Shown here piece after piece: positions 24,901 to 32,444 of a stretch of 64,000 nt of DNA. Origin of the DNA: Symsagittifera roscoffensis (taxonomy: Eukaryota; Xenacoelomorpha; Acoela; Convolutidae); the NCBI RefSeq assembly GCF_963678635.1, contig NC_087069.1:38403076-38467075 (forward strand), written 5' to 3'. Below the pieces are notes generated by a model, which worked only from the letters and a program-made list of their open reading frames with translations, did no database searches and was not told the origin of the DNA. Every line of letters starts with the position of its first letter. Within the stretch, counting starts at the first letter, position 1. A program made the translations under genes and the position numbers.

Positions 24901-27900
24901 GGATTCAAACCTGAGTAAGGCGACAATTCGTAAGAGAAGCAATTCGTAGGAAGTGACAATTCGTAACAGAAGATCATGCGGGGAACACTGATTCACACGG
25001 AGCATTCCTCTCTCGGACTTCTTACGGATTGTCGGTCTACCTCAAGGCTGATCCATATAACTTCATCTGGATTCATGAGAAGCTGGAACTTTAAATAAAA
25101 TTAGAAGGAAAAATCTGTGGTACAAGAAACTCGGAGCCAACAGAGCAGCTATTCTTAGATGGAAGTTCTGGGTGAAAGAAAGGCCAGGTCACAAACGGCT
25201 GAAAAATGCTCATTTTGGTCGAAGAATTAAACGTCTTAACTTCAAAAACTCAAGTTAAACCTGAATGCACTTCTAAAACAGAAAGCTGTAGATCCAGTCA
25301 ATTCCCAGCATCGAGACAAATCAGTGAAATCGTATGAAGAAGCAGTCAATTCAGGCCATTACAGAATAAAAAAATAAGGACAAAAAACTACGAAGTGAAG
25401 TATTGATGATATCAAGATTTTCTAGGTACTTTGAGAACCATGAGCAACTTTCATAATACATAAATTAAGAAAAAAGATTGCAAACTATGCGATTTCATAT
25501 CCCCAGCTTGGTGGATATGTGACAGATAAAATCTAGAACGATGGGTCACACGAAAGAGTCAACCGAGGAAAAAAGTCAAGAGAAGTTAGTGAACTGACAG
25601 ATAGACAACAAAGCAAAACAAAAAAGACAGGCCAGTGAGACAGTACATTGAGAAAATTCAGTGATCAAACGGAAATCTGGAGTCCCAAGGAAAGCTGCAG
25701 AAAGCACATGAGAGAAAGATATGGACACGAAAGAAATATTCTGGGAAAAGCGATAGATAGAAACTGATATTCTGTTCAAACTGAATACACTACACTCTGT
25801 ACTAGCTACTTTCGGAACCCCCATTGCAACACAAATAGGATTCATAGCCCCATCTACCTAGAATATTGAGCACCCAACTTTTTTGGGGGAGGACGGGGGG
25901 TCTGAATGGATCTCTACGGAAGTTTCGAGCAAAATTTAGACCCAAAATTTCAAAAATATACCATTGCGAACTGCAAACCAAAACCACTGTTGTCTCCACG
26001 CAAAGCAATAGTCGCCTGGTTTAAAAAACTGATACCGTATGCCAACTTTTAATTTCCGAAAAAAATGGAACGATTCGATTTTACCATTTAATCTATCAGA
26101 AATTATTCAAATTGGCGGGAACTCCTTAATAACTTTGAACCCATTTTGCAAGGAAAAAGGCCATTTGTTAAAGCCTTTTTATGAAGAATCACATGTTACG
26201 AAATGTCGCACTACCTCAAGACTGATTCATTTGCTTTCATCTGGGCTCAAATTCCGACAGAGAAGCCGGAACCTGACAAAAATAAGTACAAGGAGAAACT
26301 TTTGGCAGAAAAAACCGCGAAAACAACAGAGCAGCTATTAGAAAATTCTTCGATAGAAGTCCTCTGGATGAGCTTTCAACTCATGCAGCTCTGTAGATTG
26401 AGTCAATTCGCAGCCACTGAACAAAACCAAAGAAATTGCGAGACGAACAAGTGAAATCAGGCCATTACAGAAATCAACGAGTTTTATGACTAAAAGCTAC
26501 GAAGTGAAGTATTGAACTTTTAAGACTTTCAGGGTACCTTGAGAACCATGAGCAACTTTCATAATACATGAAAAAGGAACATGATTGCGCATCATTCGAT
26601 TTCATCACGAGACCACTGAATATGTGACAGAGATAAAGTGACACGAAAGATAGACAAACGCGGAAAAAAGTCAAAAAAAAGTTAGTGAGAAAGACAACAG
26701 CAAAATAAATGAGGGAGCAAGAGATACAGATGGAAACTGAAAAAATCAATTAATGTGGTTTTTAAGGAATTTGTAGATGCTTTGTTGTTGCTTGGGAAGA
26801 TTGCAAACCGTCGCTGCAAGATTATGAACTCGAACTTGATTTAAAGCATAGGGGTTCTACCAAAAAACTACAGAAGATATCGCTAAGTTTGAAGTATGTG
26901 AAAGAACCTTGATTTCGCTGAGTCGCTGATATGCAATTCTGTGACGCGACTCGTTAAGCTTAAGATCAGACTTGGCAAACGACGCAACTCGTTATGCTTC
27001 AGATCAGACTTAGCAAACGAGGTACGTGCTTAAATTTTGTATTCGACTCGAAATGTTTGCTGACAAGACACAGGCTGAAAAATTGATATGAAATGATTGT
27101 GGATTAAGTTTTATGGTTTCGGAGTAATACAGTTTAGGTTGAAAAGTCAGAGAGAATAGTGTTTCCCAGAAAAATGAACACTTTTTTGTACTTGGCAGAA
27201 CAGTTTAAGGCTAAAAGTTTTCATTTTGTTGAACAAAATTTTGATTACTGCAGAGGATGAAAAAGGTTTTCACTCAGTGTTACAAAAAAAGCTACTGTTG
27301 AACAGAGAGGTATCTTCATGAAAAGGAAAATTTCAATAGGAAAGAACTGCATGTTTGGTATGACTTAGTCAAATGTTTCGACAAAAAGTCCGTTTTGCTT
27401 TGAGGTCTTATAAAGGCGGGGGAAAACGCTTGGGAAACTTTGTGCAAAAGGTTTAAAAGCATTGAGAACATAACTGCAGCGACTGATTTTACATTTAACT
27501 TCGATTAGGATGAAAGCTAAAAACGAGTTTAGTCGATTGTCTTACAATAGTTGAGAAATTATACAATAAATTATGAAGTAAACAAGGGTTTAAGTGAAAA
27601 TATGTTTGTCGATCACCATTGAAGGCCTTCCAAAGGAGTTTAGTACCTTGTTTATTGATTTAAAAAAGTTAAAATGATCAGACGTTGAATGAGATTCAGA
27701 AGAGCAGATGTGGTCGAGTGGGTAAGAAGCGCAGTATTTAACACAAAGGTCGTCGGATCGAATCCTGCTTCGATCAAGCAGGGTTGGAAGGATCCTAGAT
27801 AAACTTTGAAGGCTATGGAAGAAATGGGAAGGAGACAAAACTTTTTTGGGTGCAAAAACAAAGGACACATAGCAGCTTATTGTAGGTTTAACTAAACTCT

Positions 27901-29942
27901 TTTTAGCAGCTTTTACAATTTATCAGATAGGGTTGATGTTGACTTAGTTATAGATTCAAGTACAACCAGGCTATTCGAAAGGATAAAATGTATTTGAGCA
28001 GGACGAGAATTTTAGTGACACTGTTAAGAGCGCTAACAAAGCTGTTTCTATTGTTTTAGCAAAAGGAAGAATTGAGTTTACTGTGTGAGACAAAGAAATT
28101 TTCAAAACTGTTTCAACGAGTAAGTGTGTCTATGTACCAGAGAAACCGCGAGATATTAATGTGAGTCTTCGAATTTATTAGAGGAGCTGAGGTAGTTTTC
28201 GGAGTAAAGTCGTGTATTGAACAAGAATATAAGAGGGTTTACACTCTAGGCAAGTAAGCGAGAGTTTCTCTTTATTTGTTAAATGTTAGGAGCTGGAAAT
28301 CAAGCAAGTTAAGAAATAGAATCAAATTTACGTGCTGATGAAGCCGAGAATTAAGCTTTAGAATACAAAGTCAATCAGACTTAAATTTGAGGTGAGACGA
28401 AACAAAAGATTGAGACATTGAGTGAGCAAATGGAGGACTTGATGATTAAAGACGATGATTAAAAGAACGAGGATGGGCCAAAATTGAGCTTCCAGTCCAT
28501 CAAAAAGTAGAAGTTTGCTCGATGAATGGTGTAAAAGAGTTGTTGCGAAGCAGACGAAGGTTTTTGTCTGGACTACATACCGATATTGCTCTCATCAAAA
28601 ATGACAGGAAACATGGTAAAACTGAACCTCAGGACTTGTGCAGGACTTTATGCATGACTTAACTTGGAAGGAGGTGTCTTAGGTTTCGGAGAATGGACTT
28701 CTCACTTTATAAAGAAATCACTTCCCACTTTATATAGAAGTTGATCCACTACTCTTTGATCGCTCTATTATTCATCTGTTGATTGATAGCTTGTTTTGCT
28801 GCCAAATTCTTCTTTAGTATATATTGTACTTTCTTCACAGTGAATAGTCTTTTACTCCTACTAACCGATTATGCATGAATAAGTTAAAACCACGCTTCGC
28901 ATTGCTCTTTTCCAGAACTAAGCTTCATCAATTGTTTCAAATCCCTTTCACTAATAAATGAAGCCCTTAATAACTGATTGAAAACTCACAATGAACATAA
29001 TTAAAATGGGCCCTTCTGTCATGCGACGGTACGTGCACAGGTTGGATAGGGCCGTACCAACGCTCTATAATACATCGGCAAACCTTCATGAATAAATCAA
29101 GACGTGTCAATTAAAATCTACCCTCCTCGATTATAGCACAGATATAATTGTTTATGTTGGATGTACTTTTAAGACTTTTGCACCCCCTAAGGCATAGGAT
29201 TGCACTCCTCAGAAAAGCAAAACTTATTTTTGTTCTTATAAAGTTTATTGTGTCCGAGTATGATTCGTTCCGTTTTTCGATTAGTTTCTCTGCTAGTTTC
29301 TTGACGGTTTTTGTTGAGCCTGGTGCTGCGCCTCCGGTAAAAGTAAATTAACATACTGTCTATATAATTCGAAAAAACGCTTAGTCCTCTTGATTAATTA
29401 AATGAAGAACCCAAATTATAAAAGTTATCAAACTGATGAAGAAAACAGAAAAGAAATCAAATAAAACTCTACAAGCCCATGAGATATGATTAACGGTTTT
29501 CGCCCTTTGTCTGAAGTTATTTGACGCTCAGTAAGGTCCTTATTTTCGAAAAAAAATCACAGTACAATGATAACAGTTGTAAAAGTAAAAGCAACATACC
29601 AACTATCAACTGAGCAATTTGCTCATCTAAATTATAAGCCGAGCTTATGTTTAATGCAATAAATCACGAGACATCCGATTTAATTTTCACAAATTTGATT
29701 TTCAAACCGTTCCTATTTTCTTGATTTTTAAATAGTTCGACTTGTTGGTCAAAACATCTTTCGGATACGTTTTGTATTTCTTATTGGGAACACTTACCAC
29801 ATTCTCTCCAATGCTCAGTCAATTCATAGGTGCCATCGGTAGGCAAATTAAAGGCATTCAACAAATCCCTACAAGTAGTGTCAATAAGTATATTAAACTC
29901 ATGGAAACTTCGTTGTTCGTCAAAATACACCTGTATGCTCAT
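3715..29942 (-). CDS. ASPP/PPP1R13-family protein, 11 coding exons (gene-level entry)
   Basis: Spliced gene read on the minus strand from the ATG at 29942-29940 to the TAG at 3717-3715. Joined exons total 3,753 nt, about 1,250 residues, close to the usual 1,100 or so of ASPP1/ASPP2. Domain order is that of ASPP: ubiquitin-like N-terminus (residues 1-85), coiled coil (about 135-170 and 405-520), long Ser/Asn/Pro-rich disordered part, basic KRKRR followed by RVVF (about 1036-1039, the PP1-docking RVxF motif), ankyrin repeats (about 1040-1160) and SH3 (about 1170-1235). The phrase [18 protein letters not shown] is nearly invariant in ASPP proteins. Family members bind p53-family proteins and PP1 and act at cell junctions and in the nucleus; that role is inferred by homology. 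All junction phases agree. Only the donor of the long middle exon is uncertain. A non-coding first exon may lie further upstream. Confidence 0.93.
3990..4500. repeat. Dispersed intronic repeat family, copy 1
   Basis: Shares long diverged stretches with 13790-14130 and 22450-22760: gtcaatgaacgcaagnaaac, then tttacacttttgctg and a block with cctttctttaa. All copies have the same orientation and all sit in ASPP introns. No coding capacity. Confidence 0.5.
4741..4874 (-). CDS. ASPP exon 10: last ankyrin repeat
   Basis: Acceptor ttgtgtAG, donor TATG|GTAAGTT, phase 2 in and phase 1 out. Codes [20 protein letters not shown], then a block ending [12 protein letters not shown]2 has the equivalent VCKFLVESGAAVF and YTQCSQFLYG at this place. 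Confidence 0.94.
5305..5463. mobile_element. MITE, family 1 copy A
   Basis: 159 bp with 16-bp terminal inverted repeats (gcgacaattcataaca at the left, the complement of gcgacaattcgtaaca at the right). The left side carries the terminal motif three times in a row. Its interior (gggaacagtgattcacaggc, attcctctc) is shared with the copy at 24920-25034. It lies in the ASPP intron just beside exon 9. Confidence 0.7.
5497..5663 (-). CDS. ASPP exon 9: ankyrin repeats
   Basis: Acceptor ttgtctgcAG, donor AACAG|GTGGCT, phase 0 in and phase 2 out. Codes [20 protein letters not shown], then [10 protein letters not shown] and [18 protein letters not shown], two ankyrin repeats that match ASPP1/ASPP2 almost residue for residue. 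A MITE ends only 33 bp from the donor. Confidence 0.95.
6029..6330 (-). CDS. ASPP exon 8: PP1-docking RVxF motif and first ankyrin repeat
   Basis: Acceptor gttttcAG at 6331-6332, or an alternative AG giving a start at 6300; both are phase 1. Donor CAG|GTTGGT, phase 0. After a Pro/Ser-rich stretch comes [20 protein letters not shown], then [12 protein letters not shown]. In ASPP2 the same place reads RVKF followed by NPLALLLDSSLEGEFDLVQR. RVVF fits the RVxF docking site for PP1 catalytic subunits, and the basic run before it could act as a nuclear localisation signal. Confidence 0.88.
6682..8095 (-). CDS. ASPP exon 7: coiled-coil end and long disordered middle
   Basis: Acceptor tatttAG, phase 0. 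It begins [20 protein letters not shown] and continues with a helix ending [12 protein letters not shown], matching the last ASPP coiled-coil block before the disordered part. About 440 Ser/Pro/Asn-rich residues follow, with many SP and TP sites, typical of the variable ASPP centre. The frame closes with a TGA at 6655-6653, so a donor must lie just before it. Phase demands a donor after codon base 1: 6682 (AATG|GTTCGA) or 6676 (TCGA|GTGCAC), both weak. The 3' boundary is therefore tentative. Confidence 0.78.
9427..10143 (+). CDS. Meteorin-like secreted protein, two exons, nested in an ASPP intron
   Basis: Exon 1 is 9427-9545 (donor AT|GTAAGT, phase 2); exon 2 is 9744-10143 (acceptor ctgttttAG); stop TGA. 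Product is 172 residues. Residues 1-28 form a signal peptide (hydrophobic [12 protein letters not shown], cleavage near CNA|KN). The mature part has four cysteines. [20 protein letters not shown] followed by a L-x-L-N-x-x-P pattern matches the meteorin motif (LRC...EWMYPTGAL). The second half, with KVCMMF, a GNVINLN-like strand and [17 protein letters not shown], matches the CUB-like end of meteorin, including its CFGLEQGGLFVEA stretch. The larger C-terminal part of vertebrate meteorin (about 290 residues) is absent, so this is a half-length member. It lies on the opposite strand inside the ASPP intron between exons 6 and 7. Confidence 0.62.
10444..10449 (+). terminator. Candidate poly(A) signal of the meteorin-like gene
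   Basis: AATAAA about 300 bp after the stop codon at 10143 and before the next minus-strand exon. Confidence 0.4.
10823..11079 (-). CDS. ASPP exon 6: second coiled-coil segment
   Basis: 257 nt, acceptor tttttgcAG, phase 1 in and phase 0 out, donor GTG|GTAAGT. The segment [20 protein letters not shown] followed by [15 protein letters not shown] aligns with the ASPP2 helix IEQMNNLFQQKQRELVLAVS. It ends with a Gly/Glu-rich loop and [13 protein letters not shown]. Confidence 0.88.
11080..12194. other. ASPP intron without recognised genes
   Basis: AT-rich DNA between exons 6 and 5. No element or RNA gene is recognised. Confidence 0.5.
12195..12789 (-). CDS. ASPP exon 5: low-complexity Asn/Ser/Gln-rich part
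   Basis: 595 nt, acceptor gacatttcAG in phase 0, donor CTTT|GTAAGT in phase 1. Codes about 198 residues beginning [14 protein letters not shown]. It is mostly disordered (poly-Asn, poly-Gly) with one helical patch, [20 protein letters not shown], near the middle. It follows exon 4 in phase; the LINE insertion lies in the intron between them. Confidence 0.85.
13260..13330. repeat. Short tandem duplication
   Basis: A unit of about 30 bp, agtgacagagaaac followed by cgcttatagcttt, occurs twice in tandem with small differences. Confidence 0.6.
13790..14130. repeat. Dispersed intronic repeat family, copy 2
   Basis: Aligns with 4140-4480 over tccactttcgaaattagaag, then cttttacacttttgctgctc and gaaatgagctgaacttgaaa, with substitutions and small indels. 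Same orientation as the other copies. Confidence 0.5.
14390..14473 (+). repeat. Left arm of 84-bp perfect inverted repeat (host flank)
   Basis: Host intron sequence from gggaaaaacaac to aatcgtgtttc. It is perfectly complementary over 84 bases to 14549-14632. It lies outside the target-site duplication. Confidence 0.95.
14549..14632 (-). repeat. Right arm of 84-bp inverted repeat at the LINE 5' junction
   Basis: Exact inverted copy of 14390-14473, placed between the 5' target-site duplication and the first base of element sequence. It shares gaaac microhomology with the duplication. Confidence 0.95.
14633..18374 (+). CDS. Retrotransposon polyprotein: 2A, PHD finger, AP endonuclease, reverse transcriptase
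   Basis: One uninterrupted frame of about 1,247 codons with no ATG near its 5' end, because the element is truncated and fused to copied flank. A 2A ribosome-skipping motif GDVEKNPGP lies at 14838-14864. A C4HC3 PHD-type finger follows ([22 protein letters not shown]; 14875-15030). The AP endonuclease has VIQET, GDLNAHG and GSDH (15150-15820). The reverse transcriptase has [28 protein letters not shown] and catalytic YADD at 17193-17204. A C-terminal CSNC-x8-H-x4-C-like motif (EHYLLTC) sits near 18200-18250. The intact frame and high GC against the AT-rich host indicate a young insertion. The protein would copy the element by target-primed reverse transcription. Confidence 0.93.
18915..19247 (-). 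CDS. ASPP exon 4: start of coiled coil
   Basis: 333 nt, phase 0 at both ends, acceptor tttttcAG and donor TCG|GTAAGA. Codes 111 residues. The stretch [20 protein letters not shown] followed by [12 protein letters not shown] is a strong heptad-like coiled coil that lines up with the LAELQEM...QQLLATKEQRL helix of ASPP2. The flanks are Asn/Ser-rich. Confidence 0.88.
19664..19707 (-). CDS. ASPP exon 3 (44 nt)
   Basis: Acceptor ttttttcAG and donor CAG|GTAAGT. Codes a split Asp, then [14 protein letters not shown], entering in phase 1 and leaving in phase 0. It accepts either exon 2 or the alternative first exon at 19999-20011, both of which end in phase 1. Confidence 0.82.
19999..20011 (-). CDS. 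Candidate alternative first coding exon of the ASPP gene
   Basis: An ATG codes MDWT plus one base and is followed at once by a donor ACAG|GTAAAT. I see no convincing acceptor just upstream, which fits a first exon with its own 5' UTR rather than an internal one. It ends in phase 1, so it can splice to exon 3 and skip the ubiquitin-like domain. Mammalian TP53BP2 is known to make long and short N-terminal forms; a similar arrangement here is inference. The coding part is short enough that chance cannot be excluded. Confidence 0.5.
20012..22449. other. ASPP intron without recognised genes
   Basis: AT-rich intron DNA upstream of the alternative first exon. If that exon is real, its promoter would be in the first few hundred bases here. 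I see no TATA box at a convincing place and no coding frame with family motifs. Confidence 0.4.
22450..22760. repeat. Dispersed intronic repeat family, copy 3
   Basis: Begins with gccaacagacaaatggaaag and gtcaatgaacgcaagaaaac, as copy 1 does, then shares gattgac-ttttttgataaa and ctggatcaataggta blocks. It ends about 90 bp from ASPP exon 2. Confidence 0.5.
22848..22946 (-). CDS. ASPP exon 2: end of ubiquitin-like domain
   Basis: Acceptor ttttccAG and donor AAG|GTGAGT bound 99 nt, entering and leaving in phase 1. It codes for [18 protein letters not shown] (first residue split) and then a QVKFSVKR strand. The matching stretch of ASPP2 is a helix followed by a final strand of the ubiquitin-like domain. 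It joins exon 1 in phase. Confidence 0.88.
23040..24140. repeat. Tandem array, 141-bp monomers in a four-monomer higher-order unit
   Basis: Eight monomers of about 141 bp are marked by cggccttttatcat at roughly 23107, 23251, 23389, 23530, 23667, 23814, 23953 and 24088. Monomers alternate between type A (gaaacacaacttttaaaaa) and type B (ggaacacaaatttc...tagctacagtaatactgag). Type A itself alternates A1 (acaaaagcaattataacgac) and A2 (ttatagcagttataacgac). The order A1-B-A2-B is repeated twice, a higher-order repeat of about 560 bp. It lies in the first long ASPP intron. Confidence 0.85.
24920..25034. mobile_element. MITE, family 1 copy B
   Basis: About 115 bp with terminal repeats cgacaattcgtaaga and cgacaatccgtaaga (inverted). 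Left subterminal repeats are again in triplicate and the interior gggaacactgattcacacgg-agcattcctctc matches copy A. A third isolated right end (tgttacgaaatgtcgc) sits at 26193-26208. Confidence 0.65.
25035..25620. repeat. Diverged 600-bp direct duplication, copy 1
   Basis: Shares ordered blocks with 26209-26720: cctcaaggctgattc-like start, cagagcagctatt, caggccattacag, ctacgaagtgaagtattga, and gaaccatgagcaactttcat. It follows the MITE end directly, as copy 2 follows an isolated MITE end. No open reading frame is conserved between copies. Confidence 0.65.
26193..26720. repeat. Diverged 600-bp direct duplication, copy 2
   Basis: Begins with the MITE terminal motif tgttacgaaatgtcgc and then follows copy 1 block by block with many substitutions and indels. 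The short open frames inside it are not conserved in copy 1. Confidence 0.65.
26940..27025. repeat. Short tandem duplication, about 45 bp unit
   Basis: The unit cgactcgttaagctt followed by agatcagacttggcaaacga occurs twice with few differences. Confidence 0.6.
27280..28250 (+). pseudogene. Decayed Ty1/copia gag-protease remnant
   Basis: Several short frames on the plus strand together resemble a copia gag and protease in the right order. [11 protein letters not shown] is near 27430. [18 protein letters not shown] near 27612-27665 resembles the gag motif of a leucine, GLP and aromatic residue. [12 protein letters not shown] at 27850-27885 is a CCHC zinc knuckle whose first Cys is lost. [12 protein letters not shown] near 27945 is a copia protease active-site block (DSG changed to DSS), and [16 protein letters not shown] near 28120 is the usual VLYVPxxxxNLLS block. 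Stops and frameshifts break it throughout. A tRNA-like SINE at 27701-27790 interrupts the gag part. It lies in the first ASPP intron. Confidence 0.6.
27701..27790 (+). repeat. tRNA-Ser/Leu-like SINE inside the copia remnant
   Basis: A box tggtcgagtgg at 27711-27721 and B box ggatcgaatcc at 27755-27765 have correct spacing. The acceptor and T stems pair poorly, so a tRNA gene is unlikely. It splits the gag part of the copia remnant. Confidence 0.6.
28260..29797. other. Intron DNA without recognised genes
   Basis: AT-rich sequence between the copia remnant and ASPP exon 1. The first few hundred bases may be further decayed copia pol, but I recognise no motifs. Confidence 0.4.
29798..29942 (-). 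CDS. ASPP exon 1: start codon and ubiquitin-like N-terminus
   Basis: Codes 48 residues beginning MSIQVYF and ending HWREC, then one base of a split codon, with donor G|GTAAGTG. The pattern of a beta strand, then TTCRDLL, then LTEHWREC matches the N-terminal ubiquitin-like domain of ASPP proteins (xTVYLS, TICRDVV, LAEVWCG). The next coding exon lies almost 7 kb away and continues the same fold in phase. Upstream of the ATG the sequence stays open for nine codons to a possible acceptor at 29970-29971, so a coding or untranslated exon further upstream is possible. I chose the ATG because it aligns with the family start. Confidence 0.85.
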
Positions 29943-30289
29943 TGCTGGAAATTCAAGCAGACCATAATTCTGAAATTAATTAACAAATTACAAATAACTA
30001 GCGTCTAACGCACTTCCGGTGCATCAAACATATTAGTATAAGTGAAATATACCGATATAGCCGAGGGAGAGAGGAGTTTAGGCTTCTGTATTTTACACAA
30101 GGTTGAAAGCGCTTGAAGCTTTTAAGATACGCGTTAATTTTACGTGCATGTTCAATTTGCACAAGGGTTTGCACCTATCACTTGACGGCTGATCTGACTT
30201 TCTGAACCAGGTTGCAATGTCCAAAGTATAGTGGGTAATCAGAAGACCATTTATCCACGGGGGAAAGGACCAACACAAGAGCTGTACAG

Positions 30290-30473
30290 CTCATCACGGC
30301 GAACCGCTGTTGTGCCCCTGTTTAAGAACTACATGCAATTTTTTTTTAGTCATTTTTCTGGGCTGGGTAATGTTGCTTCACCCTCAGGCAACGAGCACGG
30401 ATCATGGTGGGCCTCGAACATCCGATCTTTCGATTGAGAGGCGGAGACGTAATCACTTCACCACCGCTCCCCT
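30290..30473 (-). repeat. tRNA-derived SINE
   Basis: On the minus strand, GGGGAGCGGTGGTGAAGTGA contains an A box (tggtgaagtg at 30463-30454), and GGATGTTCGAGGCC at 30423-30410 contains a B box. A tRNA-unrelated body follows. The far end is uncertain and may reach about 30230. It lies upstream of ASPP exon 1. Confidence 0.65.
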
Positions 30474-31044
30474 ATTTTAGGTCAAAAAAATCACAATAAC
30501 CGAGGTTACAGTCAGGAGTCCCTTCATCAGATATTCCAGTCAAAATCCTTTAATTTTTCTAGATAATGAAGTGATAATGATAAAAGAAGATGACAAGTGT
30601 TGATGTCCACACAATAAAAATCGATGCGGGTTACGTTTCTTCAATAAGAACACGCAACTCGACACGAGAAAAGATAATATACAAGTGTTACAAACTAAAA
30701 ATTTCGGCGAAAGTTAATTAGTCATTTATTGTTCCGAGTACGGAAGCGGCGTTCGCAATCTATATTGCCAGGGAGATTCTCTGTTTTAAAAAGTTGTATA
30801 CTCTATGTTCCTCAGAGCATATGCTTAGGTTCTTACAAAGCTTGCTCAAAAAAGTTTCTGAGCTGGGGCCGGCCGCGCCCTGAATCTCAAAAACTAGCGG
30901 TTGAAAAAGATACGCATAATCTACTAGATCTTCATACTTGTCATTTTTTCGCTCTTCCGCTTCAGCGGTAGCCGTACCAGGGTTATAAACAAACCCGGCA
31001 CTAATCCTACTATGAACTAAGGAGTCTACTGCCGTGAGTGCAGC

Positions 31045-31246
31045 CAGTATTTAGACAGCCGAGTATTCATACTGGTCAGTATTTAGACAAATACTGTATG
31101 AACCAATCAGAATCGAGAAAAAAACATAAATAATCCAAAATAAATAATAATTATTTATTAATTTCTTCTTTGTCTCGATTCTGATTGTTTGAAACAGTAT
31201 TTGTCTAAATACTGACCAGTATGAATACGCGGCTGTCTAAATACTG
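31045..31246. mobile_element. Foldback MITE with long terminal inverted repeats
   Basis: About 202 bp whose two ends are inverted copies over roughly 75 bp, starting cagtatttagacagcc. Each arm contains cagtatttagaca twice, and the loop is AT-rich. Arms differ at only a few positions. I see no clear target-site duplication. Confidence 0.8.
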
Positions 31247-31256
31247 ACATGTAACC

Positions 31257-31575
31257 CTACTGCCGTTACATCCCACAAGAGCTGCTTAACAACAGCCCAT
31301 GGAACGAGCGTCAAACCCATTGCTTAACAACGAACAACAGCCCATGCTTAACAACAGTCCATGGAACGATCTACTAGTTACATCCCACAGCCATGGAACG
31401 ACCTACTAGTTACATCCCACAGCCATGGAACGACCTACTAGTTACATCCATGGAACGACCTACCGTTACATCCCACAAGAGCTGCTTAACAGCAGCCCAT
31501 GCACGAGCGTCAAACCCATTGCTGCTTAACAACGAACAACAGCCCATGCTTCCCATGGAATGACCTACTAGGACC
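31257..31575. repeat. Minisatellite with nested longer duplication
   Basis: The core unit cctactagttacatcccaca, then gccatggaacga (about 32 bp), is present three to four times. An 80-bp segment beginning acatcccacaagagctgctt occurs on both sides of the core (about 31268 and 31474). Confidence 0.75.
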
Positions 31576-31669
31576 TCTCAAAAAAGTTACTGAAATTTGA
31601 GTATACCAAAACATCCTTTTTCGTTTTGCAAAATTTTTGTTTTTCTAAATCTGATATTGTTTTCTTCTT

Positions 31670-32440
31670 GTAACATTCGCCCGGAAGTAAATGTCGACGG
31701 AAACTACAGCTAGTTTGTAAAACGACTGGCTAGCGTCTAAACACAGCTCTACATGCTTTTCACCGTCTCTGCCAAAGCCAGTTCTTTTGGTGGCCTTTCT
31801 AACATCGGGTCGACAAAATCGTTACTGCTTCTGGATTCGGTCAAAACACTCAAATTAACTTAACTATATGCAAGAATAGTGAGCTCATGGCTGGGTCTCA
31901 GTATACCCAGACAACGAGTTCACTCCTAAAAACAGGGCTACTAATATTTACTATATTACTATTGTTTTTGCTCAGTAGATAAAAATCATTATCGCCATCG
32001 AAGATGGATCAACCCTTTCCCCCAACTCCTAGCTTCTCATCCTAGCAAAATGAATTCAGATGTTAATTAAATTCAATTCAAGACATAATAGGTAAGCTAA
32101 AAATCTATATAAAAGGCTAAGAGTTTCAGTCCCGAGACCCCTCCGGATTCTGGAATCCGGGGAAATAGCACTCCTATTTTTTACCGGAAGGCTGGACACA
32201 TCGTCCGACCCCCCTTCCTCGTTCGTGTGAGTTGCTTGGTAACCATTATAGCGGCACAATTGTTCGTTACAACTCGGAGCGGTTTCTGACAATCTCCAGT
32301 TATAACTTCAATCTGTCGTTATTTTCTCGTAGTTGTTTTTACTGCAACTATTGTTGTTCTGTTTTTCTTCTGTTTTCTGTCCCAAAATAGCCGTTTTAGC
32401 ATTTCTCAGAAATGTGGCGTCACAATTCAAATTTTTTAAA
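31670..32440. repeat. Diverged 750-bp repeat, copy 1 (LTR-like)
   Basis: Begins tgtaacattcgccc and shares collinear blocks with 49861-50610: caccgtctc, gccagtt, gagatggatnnatccttt, ctgtttttct, ccaaaatngccgtttt and ttctcagaaat. Copies are about 18.2 kb apart in the same orientation. There is no coding capacity. Confidence 0.6.
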
Positions 32441-32444
32441 ATCA

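Noticed and set aside
25802-26008. Minus-strand frame considered as the missing ASPP 5' exon
   Set aside because: No similarity to the ubiquitin-like domain; the real exon was found at 29798-29942 with matching phase.
27701-27790. Functional tRNA-Ser or tRNA-Leu gene
   Set aside because: A and B boxes are good but the acceptor and T stems do not pair; a SINE fits better.
29742-30008. 88-codon plus-strand frame
   Set aside because: It is antisense to ASPP exon 1, which has splice signals and family similarity.
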